Assembly: GCA_051294375.1 (NCBI GenBank)
Contig: CM119270.1
Coordinates: 5,557,452-5,621,451 of the forward strand
Length of the DNA stretch: 64,000 nt
Reading direction: 5' to 3'
DNA from: Paraspadella gotoi
Lineage: Eukaryota > Chaetognatha
The number at the start of each line of letters is the position of its first letter. The stretch's first letter is position 1. Below the pieces are notes generated by a model, which ran no database searches, was not told the origin of the DNA, and saw nothing but the letters and a program-made list of their open reading frames with translations. Made by a program: the position numbers and the translations under genes. Of the stretch, positions 1 through 8,401 are shown piece after piece.

Positions 1-93
1 TTTAACATTCGTCTTGCCGAATGGAGCGCGGAGAAAGCTTAAATAAAACTTTGAAAACCAATAACCTCTTCTCTCTCTCTCTCTCTCTCTCTC

Positions 94-129
<36 letters not shown>

Positions 130-3100
130 AACCCCACCAATGCCACTAACCTGCGCGCCCTCAATCAGCGACGGCGAACATGCCCAACATGATGGGGCAA
201 GCACTCCGGTTTGTTGACTTCAAGAGTCTGGACATGATGCTGCACTGGTTAGCGGTGTGCCCACTTCCCTCCTCTCGGGGCACGATGATCCACAGAGGAT
301 GGTTGTTCTTTTCGTCCGAAAATCTCTCGGGCAAAACCTTAAAACGGAAATTTATATATTGTTTACAATATTCATTTAAAAAAAAAAAAAAAACACGTCA
401 TAAGCAAGAAAATGAATTGAGTGAATTCGGATTTGAAAACTCGATCGTTCAGCGATATATACCGACATCTAACATCTAGACATTCTTACATTAGACATTA
501 GACATCTAACATCTAACATTAGCCCTGCATTAGCCATGTCCATCCACATTTGCTTGCCTGGTTGACGAGGTTATCGTTTGCTCGCAGTCAGCGACATCCT
601 CCCGTGCGCCTGCCAACGCCTATCCATACTACAGATTAAGTTTCTTTTAGGTTTCGGCTTTGACGGCGCCGCTCCTCCACGTATTGCATGGCCTAAAGAG
701 GACTTTGCAGTTGTAGATGTGATGAACCGATCTTTTTTTTCCTTACTCATAATTCTATATCCTACTCTGTCTCTTACACTTTATACTCTCATTTCAATCT
801 TCTTAAATTCCGCTCTTCCCTCCCGCCACTCCGTATTTCGCTCCCACCTTCCCCCTTTTTCAAACCAGAAACTTGCTCTCCGTCATGCTAAGGTCCGTTT
901 TCCACTGCCGCAGGCGCACGCCTCCCTGCTGCTGACACAGAGGTTGAAGTGACAAGTAGACTCCCTCTCTTGTTTTCATGAGCTCGGCGTGGTCTCCCTG
1001 CTCCATATGCTTTCCTTCTATTACCAGACGGCGATCACGGTCGGCCGTTTGGACGGTGGAGACACTTGCGCGAGCCTCTAAGCCAATCGACTATGGTAGA
1101 TACCGTCGGTTATGGAAGGCGAAGGAGGAGTTAGGGAGTTTCAGACAGAGAGCGAGAAGGGGGAGGATAAAGGAAGAGGACAGATATGTCAAGCCGTTCA
1201 TACTGAGTCAAAGGGATGATGAAACAATGTGAGAGAGAATGATGAATTCTTGTCGATCGGTAAGCAGCGTGACTATTTACCCAACACCAGCAAGTCGCAT
1301 TTGATTCTCCTTTTTTTTGAAATGCCTTCATGCCATATTGTACAATAGATTGACTGATTCGGACACACCAAACCTCTCCTCATTCATGTTTTTTTTCCTA
1401 ACCACCGCTTGAAATATCTCTTAGAAAATATTCACGGGGGTCTTACCAGTGAATATCTTCCACGTACCGACACTCCCAATTTACTCTTTCTCTCTTTTCC
1501 CTTTTTCCTTCTCCTCTCTCTTCTCTCATCTCTCCTCTCCTCTCTCTCTTCTCTCTCTCTCTTCTCTCTCTCCCTTCCTCTCCTATTCTCTCTCTATTTC
1601 CCTCACCTTGTGCCATCAGTGTGGAACGTGGTCCTATCCTTTTCCTTCTCTCCTTCTTCTCGCTCTCTCTCTCTCCCTGCTCCTCCTCTCTCCTCTCTCT
1701 CACTCTCTCCTCCTCTGTCGCTTCCCTCCACCTTCCGTGTCCCTGGCCCGCGATCGTTCAGCCTTGTGAACAGGTGGCTTCCCCTTTCCTATTCTTCTTT
1801 TCGTTTCCTCTCCTCTCTCTCTCTCTCGTCTTCTCTCGTCTCTCTCTCTATCTCTCATCTCTCTCTCTTCTCCTCTCTCTCTCTATGCTTCTCTCTGCTT
1901 CTCCTTTCCTCACTTTGTATCCCGCGCGCATCCGGTGGACACGTGGGTCCTTCCTTTCTTCGTCACCCCGCCAGACGCCGTTCTTCACGATCTCTCGCTC
2001 TGATTGTCCAAGGCGCTCGTGGCTTCGTCGAGATGAGAAAGGTGGGTCCAGCATGATGAGGGCGCGGGCGACGGCAGCCCGCTGCCGCTGTCCGCCGCTG
2101 AGTTGACCGCCGCGCGGTTCGCCCACGGAGAATCGTTAGCCCTCGGAAGGGAGACCGGACGGAAAGGCAACCGTGAGTGGTTTGACCAATCTTGGCCGCC
2201 TGGGGGGGGAGGGATGAGGTGGGGGGGTGGGAGGAGAATCTAATGTTTTAGTTTCTGCGGGCGCGGAGCAACTTCTATATTCGGCTTCGTCTGTCGGCTC
2301 GGTCGGCTCCGGTATGTCTCTCCGTCGGTCTGTCCCACTTACGTTAAAAATGACAATAACTCGACTATATTCGAATGCTCATTTGTTAAGACAGACCCCA
2401 AATATAAATGACTGCTAGCGCCGCCTTCAGGAAATCATAAAACTATAACAAATAAAAGACACGCATTTGAATTTCGGTTCTCGTTTCTTTTTAAATTCTC
2501 CTTTATATACCATTTGAGTTTTATCATAACTCTGTTTAGTTCCAAACAAAAACCTCCTTTCATTTAAATGTTTATTCTTTGACATTTATATTCTATATTT
2601 TTCATTTCACTCTACAAATAAATAAAAAAAATTTACATTCAATCTCATCTAGCGTCAGTGGTGTAATGGTTAGCATAGTTGCCTTCCAAGCAGTTGATCG
2701 GGGTTCGATTCCCCGCTGACGCATTTCTTTTTTCGAGACATACTGCTCATTAAAATATCCAAGGAACCGTATTTCGATATTCGGATAGGCGCTCTAAGAA
2801 GTTAGATTTTTTTTTTCTATAATCTCCTTCCTTTTCTCTCTGTCCCTGCCCCTCTCTCTTACCATCTCCTTCCTTTTAACTTTCCCACCTCCTGGTCAAA
2901 TCTCCCTCCAACACCCATTTCTCTCATTCTCTCTCACTCTCTCACGTTTTCATCTCTTCCACAGTGGCCTTCTGATTCCCTGACATGATGTTGCGTCGGA
3001 TGCTTCCGGAGAAAAGGACGGGACATTGGGGAACCAGGCCGATGGTTTGGCGGAGCCACTTCGGGTTCAGATCCTTTTTAAAGGGCGGACGGGGAAGTGA

Positions 3101-6100
3101 AACGGGAAGGATGTCAGGCGGGGTATGAGGAATTCAAAAGCGCGGGGTCTTTAGAGGAATTTACAAGATGGTCCACAACCGACGAAGACAAACAAGTAAA
3201 CAATGGGTTTTTTTAATTCAATGAAATTGGTACAACCAATATAAAAATTATCCATTCATTTAATAAATAAGCTATCTTGCCCCTGACTTTGGACAGGCTT
3301 TGGTGGTTTAAGGCCTCCATCACTCTTACAAGATAATGACATAGCAGGTCCCTGCAAGCTTTCAATCAAGACTCTCTCACAGTCTCGTTTATTCACTCCC
3401 AGAGTACCTGGCTTCCCTATCAATGAAGTGGAAAATATTTCAAAGAATGTTTCAATTGTATGAAAAGACCACTCCCTTAAGTATTAGATCGGGGAATACT
3501 TATTGTACTCCGCACTAGCATCAAAATACAAGGAGCTGAATTTTATGAAATTGGTACAACCAATATAACTTATTACTTATGTCTATTTATTTTCTGATCT
3601 GACGACATTTTCCATTCAGACTGTGGGAAATTTTTTTTCTAGTGAAATTTTAATTTCAAATATCAAATAGACCGATAACTCTTAGTTTGAGTTATCCTCG
3701 ATTATTCCCTATATAAAGGATGGATAAGAGACGGACAAATGCTTGGCTGTTTCTGGAAACTAACAATATCACGATTTTACATTACACTACGTACCCAAAA
3801 CTCTATTAGCACTCTACACTGTAAATCCCCACATTTTACATTTTTACCCTGAGGTCGACGCCGTCCAAAGTGATGGATCCCTCGGTCGGATCGTAGAGTC
3901 GAAGCAGGAGTTGGATGACCGTCGTTTTGCCGCAACCAGATTCCCCGATGAGAGCGAAGGAAGAAGTCGCTTGGATCTGAGAGGAAAGATTGAATGGATA
4001 CTTGATAGATGAACAAAAGGCTTTAATTAAATAGTGATTAATTGAAAGAATGAATGAATGAATTAATTAATGAATAACAAATAACAAACAACACGACAAC
4101 AAAAAATCACATAGATTTTTCTCTCCCAATTTAGCCAACCTTGAAGGAGACGTTGTCCAGGATCTTGAGATCCGGTCGCGTCGGATAAGCGAAGGTGACG
4201 TTGTTAAACTCCACGTCCCCTTTGATGGAGTCGAGACGCTTTCCGTTCTCGGAGAGGGAATTGATCTTAGGCTCGTGGAGGATGATCTCCATGATAGGCG
4301 CCATCGCGTGACCGGCCTTGAAGATGTTTTCCAGGCCGTTGATGCCTTGGAGGATGAAAATTAGATCATCTTACGTTACATGATTACTGTTTCCAGATTG
4401 CTACACGAACCTTTTTATTCTTAATTAACCTAGGTTAAATAAAGTAACTAAATTATATCATTTTTGAAATAAAAATTTTAATCAAGCGCTTGTCTAACTG
4501 TATACGAATAGCCATATATAAATACATGTATTATTGATGGGTTTTAAATGGGCCACTCAGATTAAGTCCACTCCCTCATTCCACTCAGAAGAGCAGAAAG
4601 AACGGTCATCAAGAATCCGGACCCAGTTAAGGGTCAGGATCTGTTTTCCCGCTCAGGAGCAGACTTATCCACATCATCGTGGTTTGCAGGTTTGAACAAA
4701 GTAGTTCAAGGGACCTGGGACACATACTACAGAAATGATCCTGGTAAGTATGGTCTTGTTTTTTTCTCATTTGGTTTCCTTCATAAAATAATTTCTAAAC
4801 AAAACTCAACTGAGTTTGCGGAAAATCGTTATTCAAAATAAGCCAACCTTATAATTAACTATAATGAATTTGATAGGAAATAAGAATACTAAATAACGTT
4901 TATTTCATTAAAAGGTCCCACAGTTTTCAATTATTTTCTCAATGGTAATCACAAACCCGTCTATTTTGACAAACATTCAAATACTGCAATATGCAAATGA
5001 ATCTTTTGGTCATTTTCAACCTCAGGCGAACGAGTGAAATCTCATCTTGGTTCATTTTCCCGCTCTTCCTTTTCCCTCTGTCTTTTGTTCTATCCCTCTT
5101 CCTCTTCCCTGTCTTTCTTCCTCACCGTGCCCAAAGTGATAAGCCGCCTGCAGCGTGGTCATGTAGACGTGAAAGAACTGCTTGACTTCGTATCGGTGTT
5201 GGAACCTGTACTGGTCGTGCTTCTTGATGAACCAGTAGATGCCGAACGAGTGACCGGCGACGACGATGAACTCGGCGAAGGCGCGGCACACGTTGACGAT
5301 CGCGTGCGACCTCGGCGGGGCCGGGTTGAGCAGGGGGGACGGGTGGTTGGGGGTAGGGGGAAAAGAGACAAAGTGGAGGAGAGGAGGAAGGATGTGAGAG
5401 TAAGGCGGATAGGGGAAAAGGGGAAAAGTATGACTTTGAATTCCTCAATTCAAATCAGTTGATTCATCATTTATCGATCTGATTAACATTTTTTCACAAA
5501 CAAAAAGTTGTCAGTAATGACAAATATTTCCCTATTCTGTTTGATAAACTATATTCCGCCTCGATTATTTTTTAAGTTATTAAAATAAAAGGTCTAGTCT
5601 CTTTCTCGTAGACATTACTCTTAAATCCTCGCATCTACTAATCTTTCCTATTTTTTTTACTTATTTGCTTCTCTCGTCTCCTTGTTATCCCCCATCTTCC
5701 CTTAACTTCCCCCCCCCTTACTTGATGGCGAACTTTGCGACTATCGTGATGTTATCCACGTATCGCTTGTACTCTTGCTTGATGGCGTTGAAGGCCCACA
5801 CGATCCTGATGCCGCCCAACGCCTCCTCCGTCGCTTTCCCGCCCGCCGTGTACAGCACGTCCGCCTTTTTCCGCAACCGCGCCCCCAACTTGTTGATGAC
5901 GAGAAAGCGGATCAGATTTCCGGGCAAGAGGATGCAGTTGAGCGGCAGCGCCACCTCCCAGCCCGAGTAGACCCCGAAGCCGATGCAGCCGGCCGTGAGG
6001 GACCACTTGAAGATGGTCATGCCCACCATGGAACCGAGGCCGTAGGAGACCTTGAGAGGTGGGGTGGTAAAGAGAGAGAGGAGAGAGAGGAGAGTAGAAG

Positions 6101-6499
6101 AGAGAGGAGAGAGAGAGAGAGAGAGGAGAGGATAAGATGTGAGGGGTTATTTTGGGGGAGGAGTGAGAAATTGAGAAGAGGCAGAGAGAGGGAGATAGTA
6201 TTTTTTTTAACCATTAAGCAAAACAAAAATTATTACTAACAAATTAAAATGATGTAGAATACATGCAACGAGGCAAAATGAGGAAAAGAAAAAAAAAAAA
6301 AAAGAAACCTGAATCATGGTGCTGGCCACGTGATTGACAAGCGCCGTGGGATTTTGTGTGTCGTACCATTCTTGATCTTGGGACAAAAGCGCGCGAAAGA
6401 AGGCGATGCGTATTCGTCGCATTTGACGAAGGGCGGTCATTCGCCAGAAGATGTCCGCTTAATGTGGGTCGGCCGAGCTTGTCTTTCTTCTCACTTTTC

Positions 6500-6568
<69 letters not shown>

Positions 6569-7390
6569 CTCTCTCCACCTGCAAGAAAGTCCCGAAGAAC
6601 ATGAGTGCGAGCAGTCCGCCGAATTGCCACATGTACTTGAAGTGGACGACTTTCTCCATGCAGTGATAAGTTCGTCCGTCTGACCAGTTTTGTGGGTTAA
6701 CGGTTCCCGCGTTCACGCAGTTCGCCACGATTTGGTTCACGGTGCCGACGAGGTAAAAGTGCCAGGGAAGCGTGATCCCGCCGGCCATGGCGAAAATGGT
6801 CCCCAAGAACATGAGGAAATGGTCCAACCTGTCCGCGTAGTAGAAGAGGGAGCAGCAGTTGATGCGCACCTTTTTTTTCTTCACTTCGACCTGGGTTTCG
6901 TTGTCGGCGGCTATTGAAGGTCAGGGGTAGGGAAGAGAGATGGGGAGGGGTCGGGGATCAGGGGATGAAGGGGTTGGGGATCGGTGGTTGGGGAGAGGGA
7001 CGATAGTGATGGTGGGGATTGAGTTATTGATTAATTGATTTGATATAGATTTCAAAGTAAATAACGGGCGCTTAAACAAAAGACACTGCAGATTTATCGA
7101 CCTGCTAAGATTAATCAACCAAACCTTAGTAACCTTAGTAACGCGATTCTTCAAAACATCAACAATTTTTCTTTAGCTAATTGAAAAAATAGAAGTAAGG
7201 TTTCGTTTGCCCAAATAAAACCCCATCGATTGACCAATTAAAACCGTTTCTCTTTGGCCAATCACACTACCGTTCTCGTTTCCCGGCGTTTTCGGCGCCG
7301 CATTCTGCGAGACTCCAGATTTTACGGATTTCTCCGTCGCCTCAGACCGGAACGTCGCAAAAGATCGTTTCTCGCTCCCCACGTCGGGCT
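1..7390 (-). CDS. ABCB: ABCB (P-glycoprotein/MDR-type) transporter gene, partial
   Basis: Gene-level entry. About ten exons on the minus strand encode the first transmembrane domain, the whole first nucleotide-binding domain (NBD1) and probably the start of the second transmembrane domain; the second half lies beyond the left edge. Order on the minus strand: N-terminal exon near 7.3 kb, then exons at 6910-6579, 6457-6309, 6050-5722, 5310-5126, 4345-4140, 3976-3848, 3073-2946, 2199-1990 and about 1125-905. Junctions between the middle exons keep phase exactly. NBD1 shows A-loop FAYPTRP, Walker [10 protein letters not shown], a Q-loop, signature LSGGQRQR and Walker B/D-loop DEATSALD. Members of this family are ATP-driven exporters of hydrophobic compounds in the plasma membrane. 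The last exons carry several frameshifts, which I take as sequence error rather than proof of a pseudogene. A half-transporter is less likely because TMD2-like sequence follows NBD1. Confidence 0.9.
70..130 (+). repeat. (CT)n microsatellite
   Basis: Nearly pure CT dinucleotide with a few CCT interruptions, within the ABCB locus close to the left edge. Confidence 0.9.
150..330 (-). CDS. ABCB: ABCB transporter exon: probable start of TMD2 (frameshifted)
   Basis: Fragments in neighbouring minus-strand frames read [14 protein letters not shown] and IMLGMFAVA. Joined by position they resemble the beginning of the second transmembrane domain in full ABCB transporters, where '(R/K)xxKxNxPEWPYxxxGxxxAxxxG' leads into TM7. 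The stretch is in the expected place, downstream of NBD1 on the same strand and separated by linker-length DNA. The evidence is a short, shifted match, so this is inference; exact ends are unknown. If right, the gene encodes a full transporter and continues beyond the left edge. Confidence 0.4.
905..1125 (-). CDS. ABCB: ABCB transporter exon: NBD1 C-terminus (frameshifted)
   Basis: One frame reads [20 protein letters not shown] then [15 protein letters not shown]. This matches the stretch after the H-loop in ABCB proteins ('HRLSTVxxADxIxVxxxGxxxExGxHxELMxxxGxYxxLxxxQ'). The residues immediately before it, which should hold the catalytic His (HRLST), are disrupted by indels (ARASVST is seen). 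After [10 protein letters not shown] another shift leads to a Gln-rich QQQGGV. Boundaries are approximate because neither splice site can be fixed with noise of this kind. Confidence 0.65.
1495..1915 (+). repeat. Polypyrimidine (CT-rich) tract in ABCB intron
   Basis: About 420 bp almost free of purines on the plus strand, composed of CT, CTCT and CCT words. The serine/leucine-rich open frames here are by-products of this composition and are not genes. Confidence 0.85.
1990..2199 (-). CDS. ABCB: ABCB transporter exon: NBD1 signature and Walker B (frameshifted)
   Basis: Begins after acceptor CCCCCCAG with [10 protein letters not shown], then in alternating frames [26 protein letters not shown] and [23 protein letters not shown] is the ABC signature motif, and DEATSALD combines the catalytic Walker B Glu with the D-loop. 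Two or three single-base indels interrupt the frame, one around the 'GEPRGG' segment and one between ARALIM and LDEATSALD. The conserved motifs themselves are undamaged, which looks more like consensus error than pseudogene decay. The tRNA-Gly gene lies in the next upstream intron on the opposite strand. Confidence 0.82.
2255..2465 (+). repeat. Dispersed repeat R2 (intron copy)
   Basis: Shares an ordered series of words (GGAGCAACT, GTATGTCT, GTCTGTCC, CTTACGTTAAAAA, GCTCATTTGTTAA, GCGCCGC, ATAAACTAT-like end) with 13240-13490, 18510-18760 and 27298-27535. This copy is more diverged from the three array copies than they are from each other. No coding capacity is seen. It looks like an old interspersed element in an ABCB intron. 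Confidence 0.6.
2652..2723 (+). tRNA. trnG-UCC: tRNA-Gly (anticodon UCC)
   Basis: A 72-nt cloverleaf. Acceptor arms GCGTCAG and CTGACGC pair perfectly with discriminator A. The D-arm contains the A box (TGGTGTAATGGTTAGCATA), the anticodon loop is CTTCCAA with TCC at 2685-2687 in a GTTGC/GCAGT stem, and the T-arm is GGGGTTCGATTCCCC with a consensus B box. No CCA is encoded, as expected for a eukaryotic gene. A run of Ts just downstream (2725-2733) can end Pol III transcription. The gene sits in an intron of the ABCB gene on the opposite strand. There is no tRNA intron. Confidence 0.97.
2725..2733 (+). terminator. Pol III T-run after tRNA-Gly
   Basis: TTTCTTTTTT begins two bases after the discriminator base of the tRNA. 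Runs of four or more Ts on the coding strand end RNA polymerase III transcription. Confidence 0.6.
2946..3073 (-). CDS. ABCB: ABCB transporter exon: NBD1 Q-loop
   Basis: Translates as [20 protein letters not shown] followed by [21 protein letters not shown]. It continues the Walker A exon in phase 0 (DLR, then DLNPKWLR) as in the family pattern 'DIRxLNxxWLRxxIGxVxQEPVLF'. The Q-loop Gln is present (VPQ), but the following residue is Cys where most ABCB proteins have Glu. The donor is probably AAAAC/GTGAGA. The join to the signature exon is one base short, in keeping with other single-base errors in the window. Confidence 0.9.
3221..3480 (+). repeat. Dispersed repeat R1 (intron copy)
   Basis: About 250 bp with the same text as 13702-13950, 18972-19235 and 27752-27975: it opens with GAAATTGGTACAACCAATA, then AATAAGCTATCTTGC, TGACTTTGG, ACAAGATAATGACATAGCAG and ACTCCCAGAGTACCTGGC. 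The opening contains a perfect 6+6 inverted repeat, ATTGGT-ACA-ACCAAT. The same opening alone recurs at 3550-3564. This copy lies in the intron between the Walker A and Q-loop exons. Confidence 0.65.
3848..3976 (-). CDS. ABCB: ABCB transporter exon: NBD1 Walker A
   Basis: Reads [43 protein letters not shown], from acceptor CTCTCAG to donor AGG/GTAAAA, phase 0 at both ends. GESGCGKTT is a textbook Walker A (P-loop: GxxGxGKT/S) and [14 protein letters not shown] is the ABCB continuation. The Lys of GCGKTT binds ATP phosphates. The exon is 129 bp and clean. This is the strongest single proof that the locus is an ABC exporter. Confidence 0.95.
4140..4345 (-). CDS. ABCB: ABCB transporter exon: TMD1-NBD1 connector and A-loop
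   Basis: Encodes [39 protein letters not shown], then [20 protein letters not shown] and KILDNVSFK. The last part is the beginning of NBD1: 'IKGxVEFxNVxFxYPxRPxxxILxxxSxx' is diagnostic for ABCB proteins, and the Tyr of FAYPTRP is the A-loop aromatic residue that stacks on ATP adenine. Donor AAG/GTTGGC leads into an intron of about 160 bp before the Walker A exon. A dispersed repeat (4533-4760) and about 780 bp of AT-rich intron separate it from the upstream exon. Confidence 0.94.
4533..4760 (+). repeat. Dispersed repeat R3 (ABCB intron copy)
   Basis: Begins near GATGGGTTTTAAATG and includes GAACGGTCATCAAGAATCC, GGACCCAGTTAAGG, GATCTGTTTTCCCG and CAGACTTATCCACATCATCG, ending at TGGTAAGTATGG. 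The same series, with indels, is found at 47510-47756 next to the innexin, and its last 70 bp recur at 46245-46320. It has no sustained open frame. The type of element is unknown. Confidence 0.6.
5126..5310 (-). CDS. ABCB: ABCB transporter exon: TM5-TM6
   Basis: Reads [36 protein letters not shown] and [20 protein letters not shown]. In ABCB transporters this part forms TM5, the short external loop and TM6, where the family has a 'FWYG...' helix followed by 'VFFxxxxGAxxxGQ'; here IYWF and [16 protein letters not shown] occupy the same places. The acceptor is CCGAG and the donor CACG/GTGAGG; the final G joins GC of the next exon to encode Gly. The substrate-lining TM6 is intact. No frameshift is seen in this exon. 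Confidence 0.88.
5722..6050 (-). CDS. ABCB: ABCB transporter exon: TM3-TM4 and intracellular loop 2
   Basis: About 110 residues starting [17 protein letters not shown] and running through [53 protein letters not shown] and [11 protein letters not shown]. The motif (A/K)xxEEALGxIRxVxAF is a hallmark of the second cytoplasmic loop of ABCB proteins. The family's equivalent helix after TM3 also carries a GW(K/E)LxL signature, here GWEVALPL. Acceptor and donor sites are both canonical on the minus strand, and the two leftover bases (AA) combine with G from the next exon to encode Lys. Codons are GC-rich compared with the AT-rich introns around it. Confidence 0.93.
6060..6200 (+). repeat. GA-rich tract in ABCB intron
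   Basis: Purine-rich GAGAGA sequence directly next to the splice acceptor of the TM3-TM4 exon; on the gene's own strand it is a CT-rich polypyrimidine tract upstream of the acceptor. Confidence 0.8.
6309..6457 (-). CDS. ABCB: ABCB transporter exon: intracellular loop 1
   Basis: Reads [20 protein letters not shown] and then [20 protein letters not shown], ending TMIQ at donor CAG/GTTTCT. This is the TM2 end and coupling-helix region of ABCB transporters, where the family has a Gly/Ala-x-Arg-Gln-x-x-x-x-Arg pattern followed by 'RQ(E/D)xxWFD'. The Gln-Asp-Gln-Glu-Trp-Tyr-Asp segment is the equivalent of that coupling helix, which contacts the NBD. The phase at its 3' end joins VSYGLGSM of the following exon without error. 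A CT microsatellite of about 75 bp lies in the intron directly upstream. Confidence 0.9.
6500..6576 (+). repeat. (CT)n microsatellite in ABCB intron
   Basis: Pure CT array with one TTC break, beginning about two bases inside the donor of the TM1 exon. On the gene's strand it reads as GA repeats. Confidence 0.9.
6579..6910 (-). CDS. ABCB: ABCB transporter exon: TM1, first extracellular loop, start of TM2
   Basis: Translated from acceptor CAATAG to donor GCAG/GTGGAG, the exon starts with [15 protein letters not shown], a basic juxtamembrane stretch, followed by [19 protein letters not shown], the TM1 region typical of ABCB proteins (family pattern: aromatic-Tyr-x-x-x-Leu-Asp then a hydrophobic helix). 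A long extracellular loop follows with an N-glycosylation sequon (NWSD) and two cysteines, and the exon ends in the next hydrophobic helix ([15 protein letters not shown]). The loop between TM1 and TM2 is the normal site of glycosylation in P-glycoproteins. The join to the next exon is off by one base, which I attribute to a missing nucleotide. Confidence 0.88.
7271..7388 (-). CDS. ABCB: ABCB transporter, probable N-terminal exon
   Basis: An open frame reading [18 protein letters not shown] and on to PKTPGNEN ends at a GT donor (GAGAACG, then GTAGTG). The single leftover G completes the first codon of the next exon (GCC, Ala), so the phase fits the transmembrane exon at 6910 exactly. A charged cytoplasmic N-terminus of this kind is usual before TM1 in ABCB proteins. 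No ATG lies in this frame. An ATG a few codons upstream is out of frame by one base at a GGGG run, so either the start is misread through a homopolymer error or it lies in another exon. Upstream sequence contains in-frame stops. Assignment rests on phase and position only. Confidence 0.4.
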
Positions 7391-7877
7391 CATCCTTTTT
7401 TTTTTTAAATTAATACGATTTATTACTTCATTAATTTGAATTAATCGAAAAAGTTAGTAAAATTAAATCGAACTTAAAAATTTACCGCGTCGCTCATTTT
7501 GAGGCAACGGCTAATTCAGTCCCCCTGTCGGAGAATTTCCTTTTTTTTTTTTATCCGAAGGAGAGAATCTTCTTCATTTTGGAAGAAAAACAAAAAGCCA
7601 ATCGAGAGACTTAAAACTATCAATTCCTATACTAGAAAAAAAATAAATCGCGGAGTCTAGTATGTCTATGTTTAAATGATATTTAGTTTTCAAAGAAACG
7701 AGTAAACTTGGATTCTAAACTTTCGAAGGAACGAGATTTTTTAAAAAAAATTCTGCGATCTAATTTTTTTGTAATTTGATGAGTGCGATGGAACGAATGG
7801 AACGTTTTATTTTTTTAATTGTTGTTTACTATGTTTTTAAAATTATTTTTGTACGGAAAATAGAAATGGAAGAGAGA
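7391..7877. other. AT-rich intergenic or 5' flank, no gene recognised
   Basis: About 490 bp of AT-rich DNA with several poly-T and poly-A runs, upstream of the probable first ABCB exon. No long frame, no clear TATA box. It may hold the transporter's 5' UTR or promoter. Confidence 0.4.
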
Positions 7878-8089
7878 NNNNNNNNNNNNNNNNNNNNNNN
7901 NNNNNNNNNNNNNNNNNNNNNNNNNNNNNNNNNNNNNNNNNNNNNNNNNNNNNNNNNNNNNNNNNNNNNNNNNNNNNNNNNNNNNNNNNNNNNNNNNNNN
8001 NNNNNNNNNNNNNNNNNNNNNNNNNNNNNNNNNNNNNNNNNNNNNNNNNNNNNNNNNNNNNNNNNNNNNNNNNNNNNNNNNNNNNNNNN
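7878..8089. other. Assembly gap (212 N)
   Basis: Run of undetermined bases flanked by GAGAGA and GGAAGAG, so the missing sequence is probably a GA repeat. Confidence 0.99.
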
Positions 8090-8291
8090 GGAAGAGAAAC
8101 GAAAAAAAGCTATCACCCTGCCGTGAACTTTTATTGCTCCCGATACAATTGCGGCCCTCTGCAAATTCATCTCACACACCCAAAATGGATTCTGTCACCC
8201 TCACTACCTCACCCTCGCCAATATCACGCTCACTCTCACCATTCACAATCCTCTTCCACCCAACTTCCTCTTCACATTCCCTCACCCTTGT

Positions 8292-8401
8292 TATGAGTCG
8301 GCTCAGCCGCTGCTTTAGCCGGAGGAGGCGCTGGAGGTTCCGGCGGCGGCGGCGGCGGCGGCGAAGGGGGTGCTTCTTGTTCTGTCGCGTCGGCCTTGAC
8401 T
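8292..8401 (-). CDS. Possible proline-rich exon
   Basis: A minus-strand frame reads VKADATEQEAPPSPPPPPPP then EPPAPPPAKAAAEPTHNK and stops at a donor-like AAGG/GTGAGG. The seven prolines come from a (CCG)n tract. GC-rich codon composition contrasts with the AT-rich flanks, and a good splice donor ends the frame. It could be an upstream exon of the ABCB gene or belong to another gene; no acceptor or start codon can be fixed. A CG-rich repeat alone could also produce this frame. Confidence 0.25.

Noticed and set aside
1409-2106. Long Ser/Leu/Phe-rich plus-strand frames over the ABCB introns
   Set aside because: They arise from CT-rich DNA and lie antisense to recognised exons.
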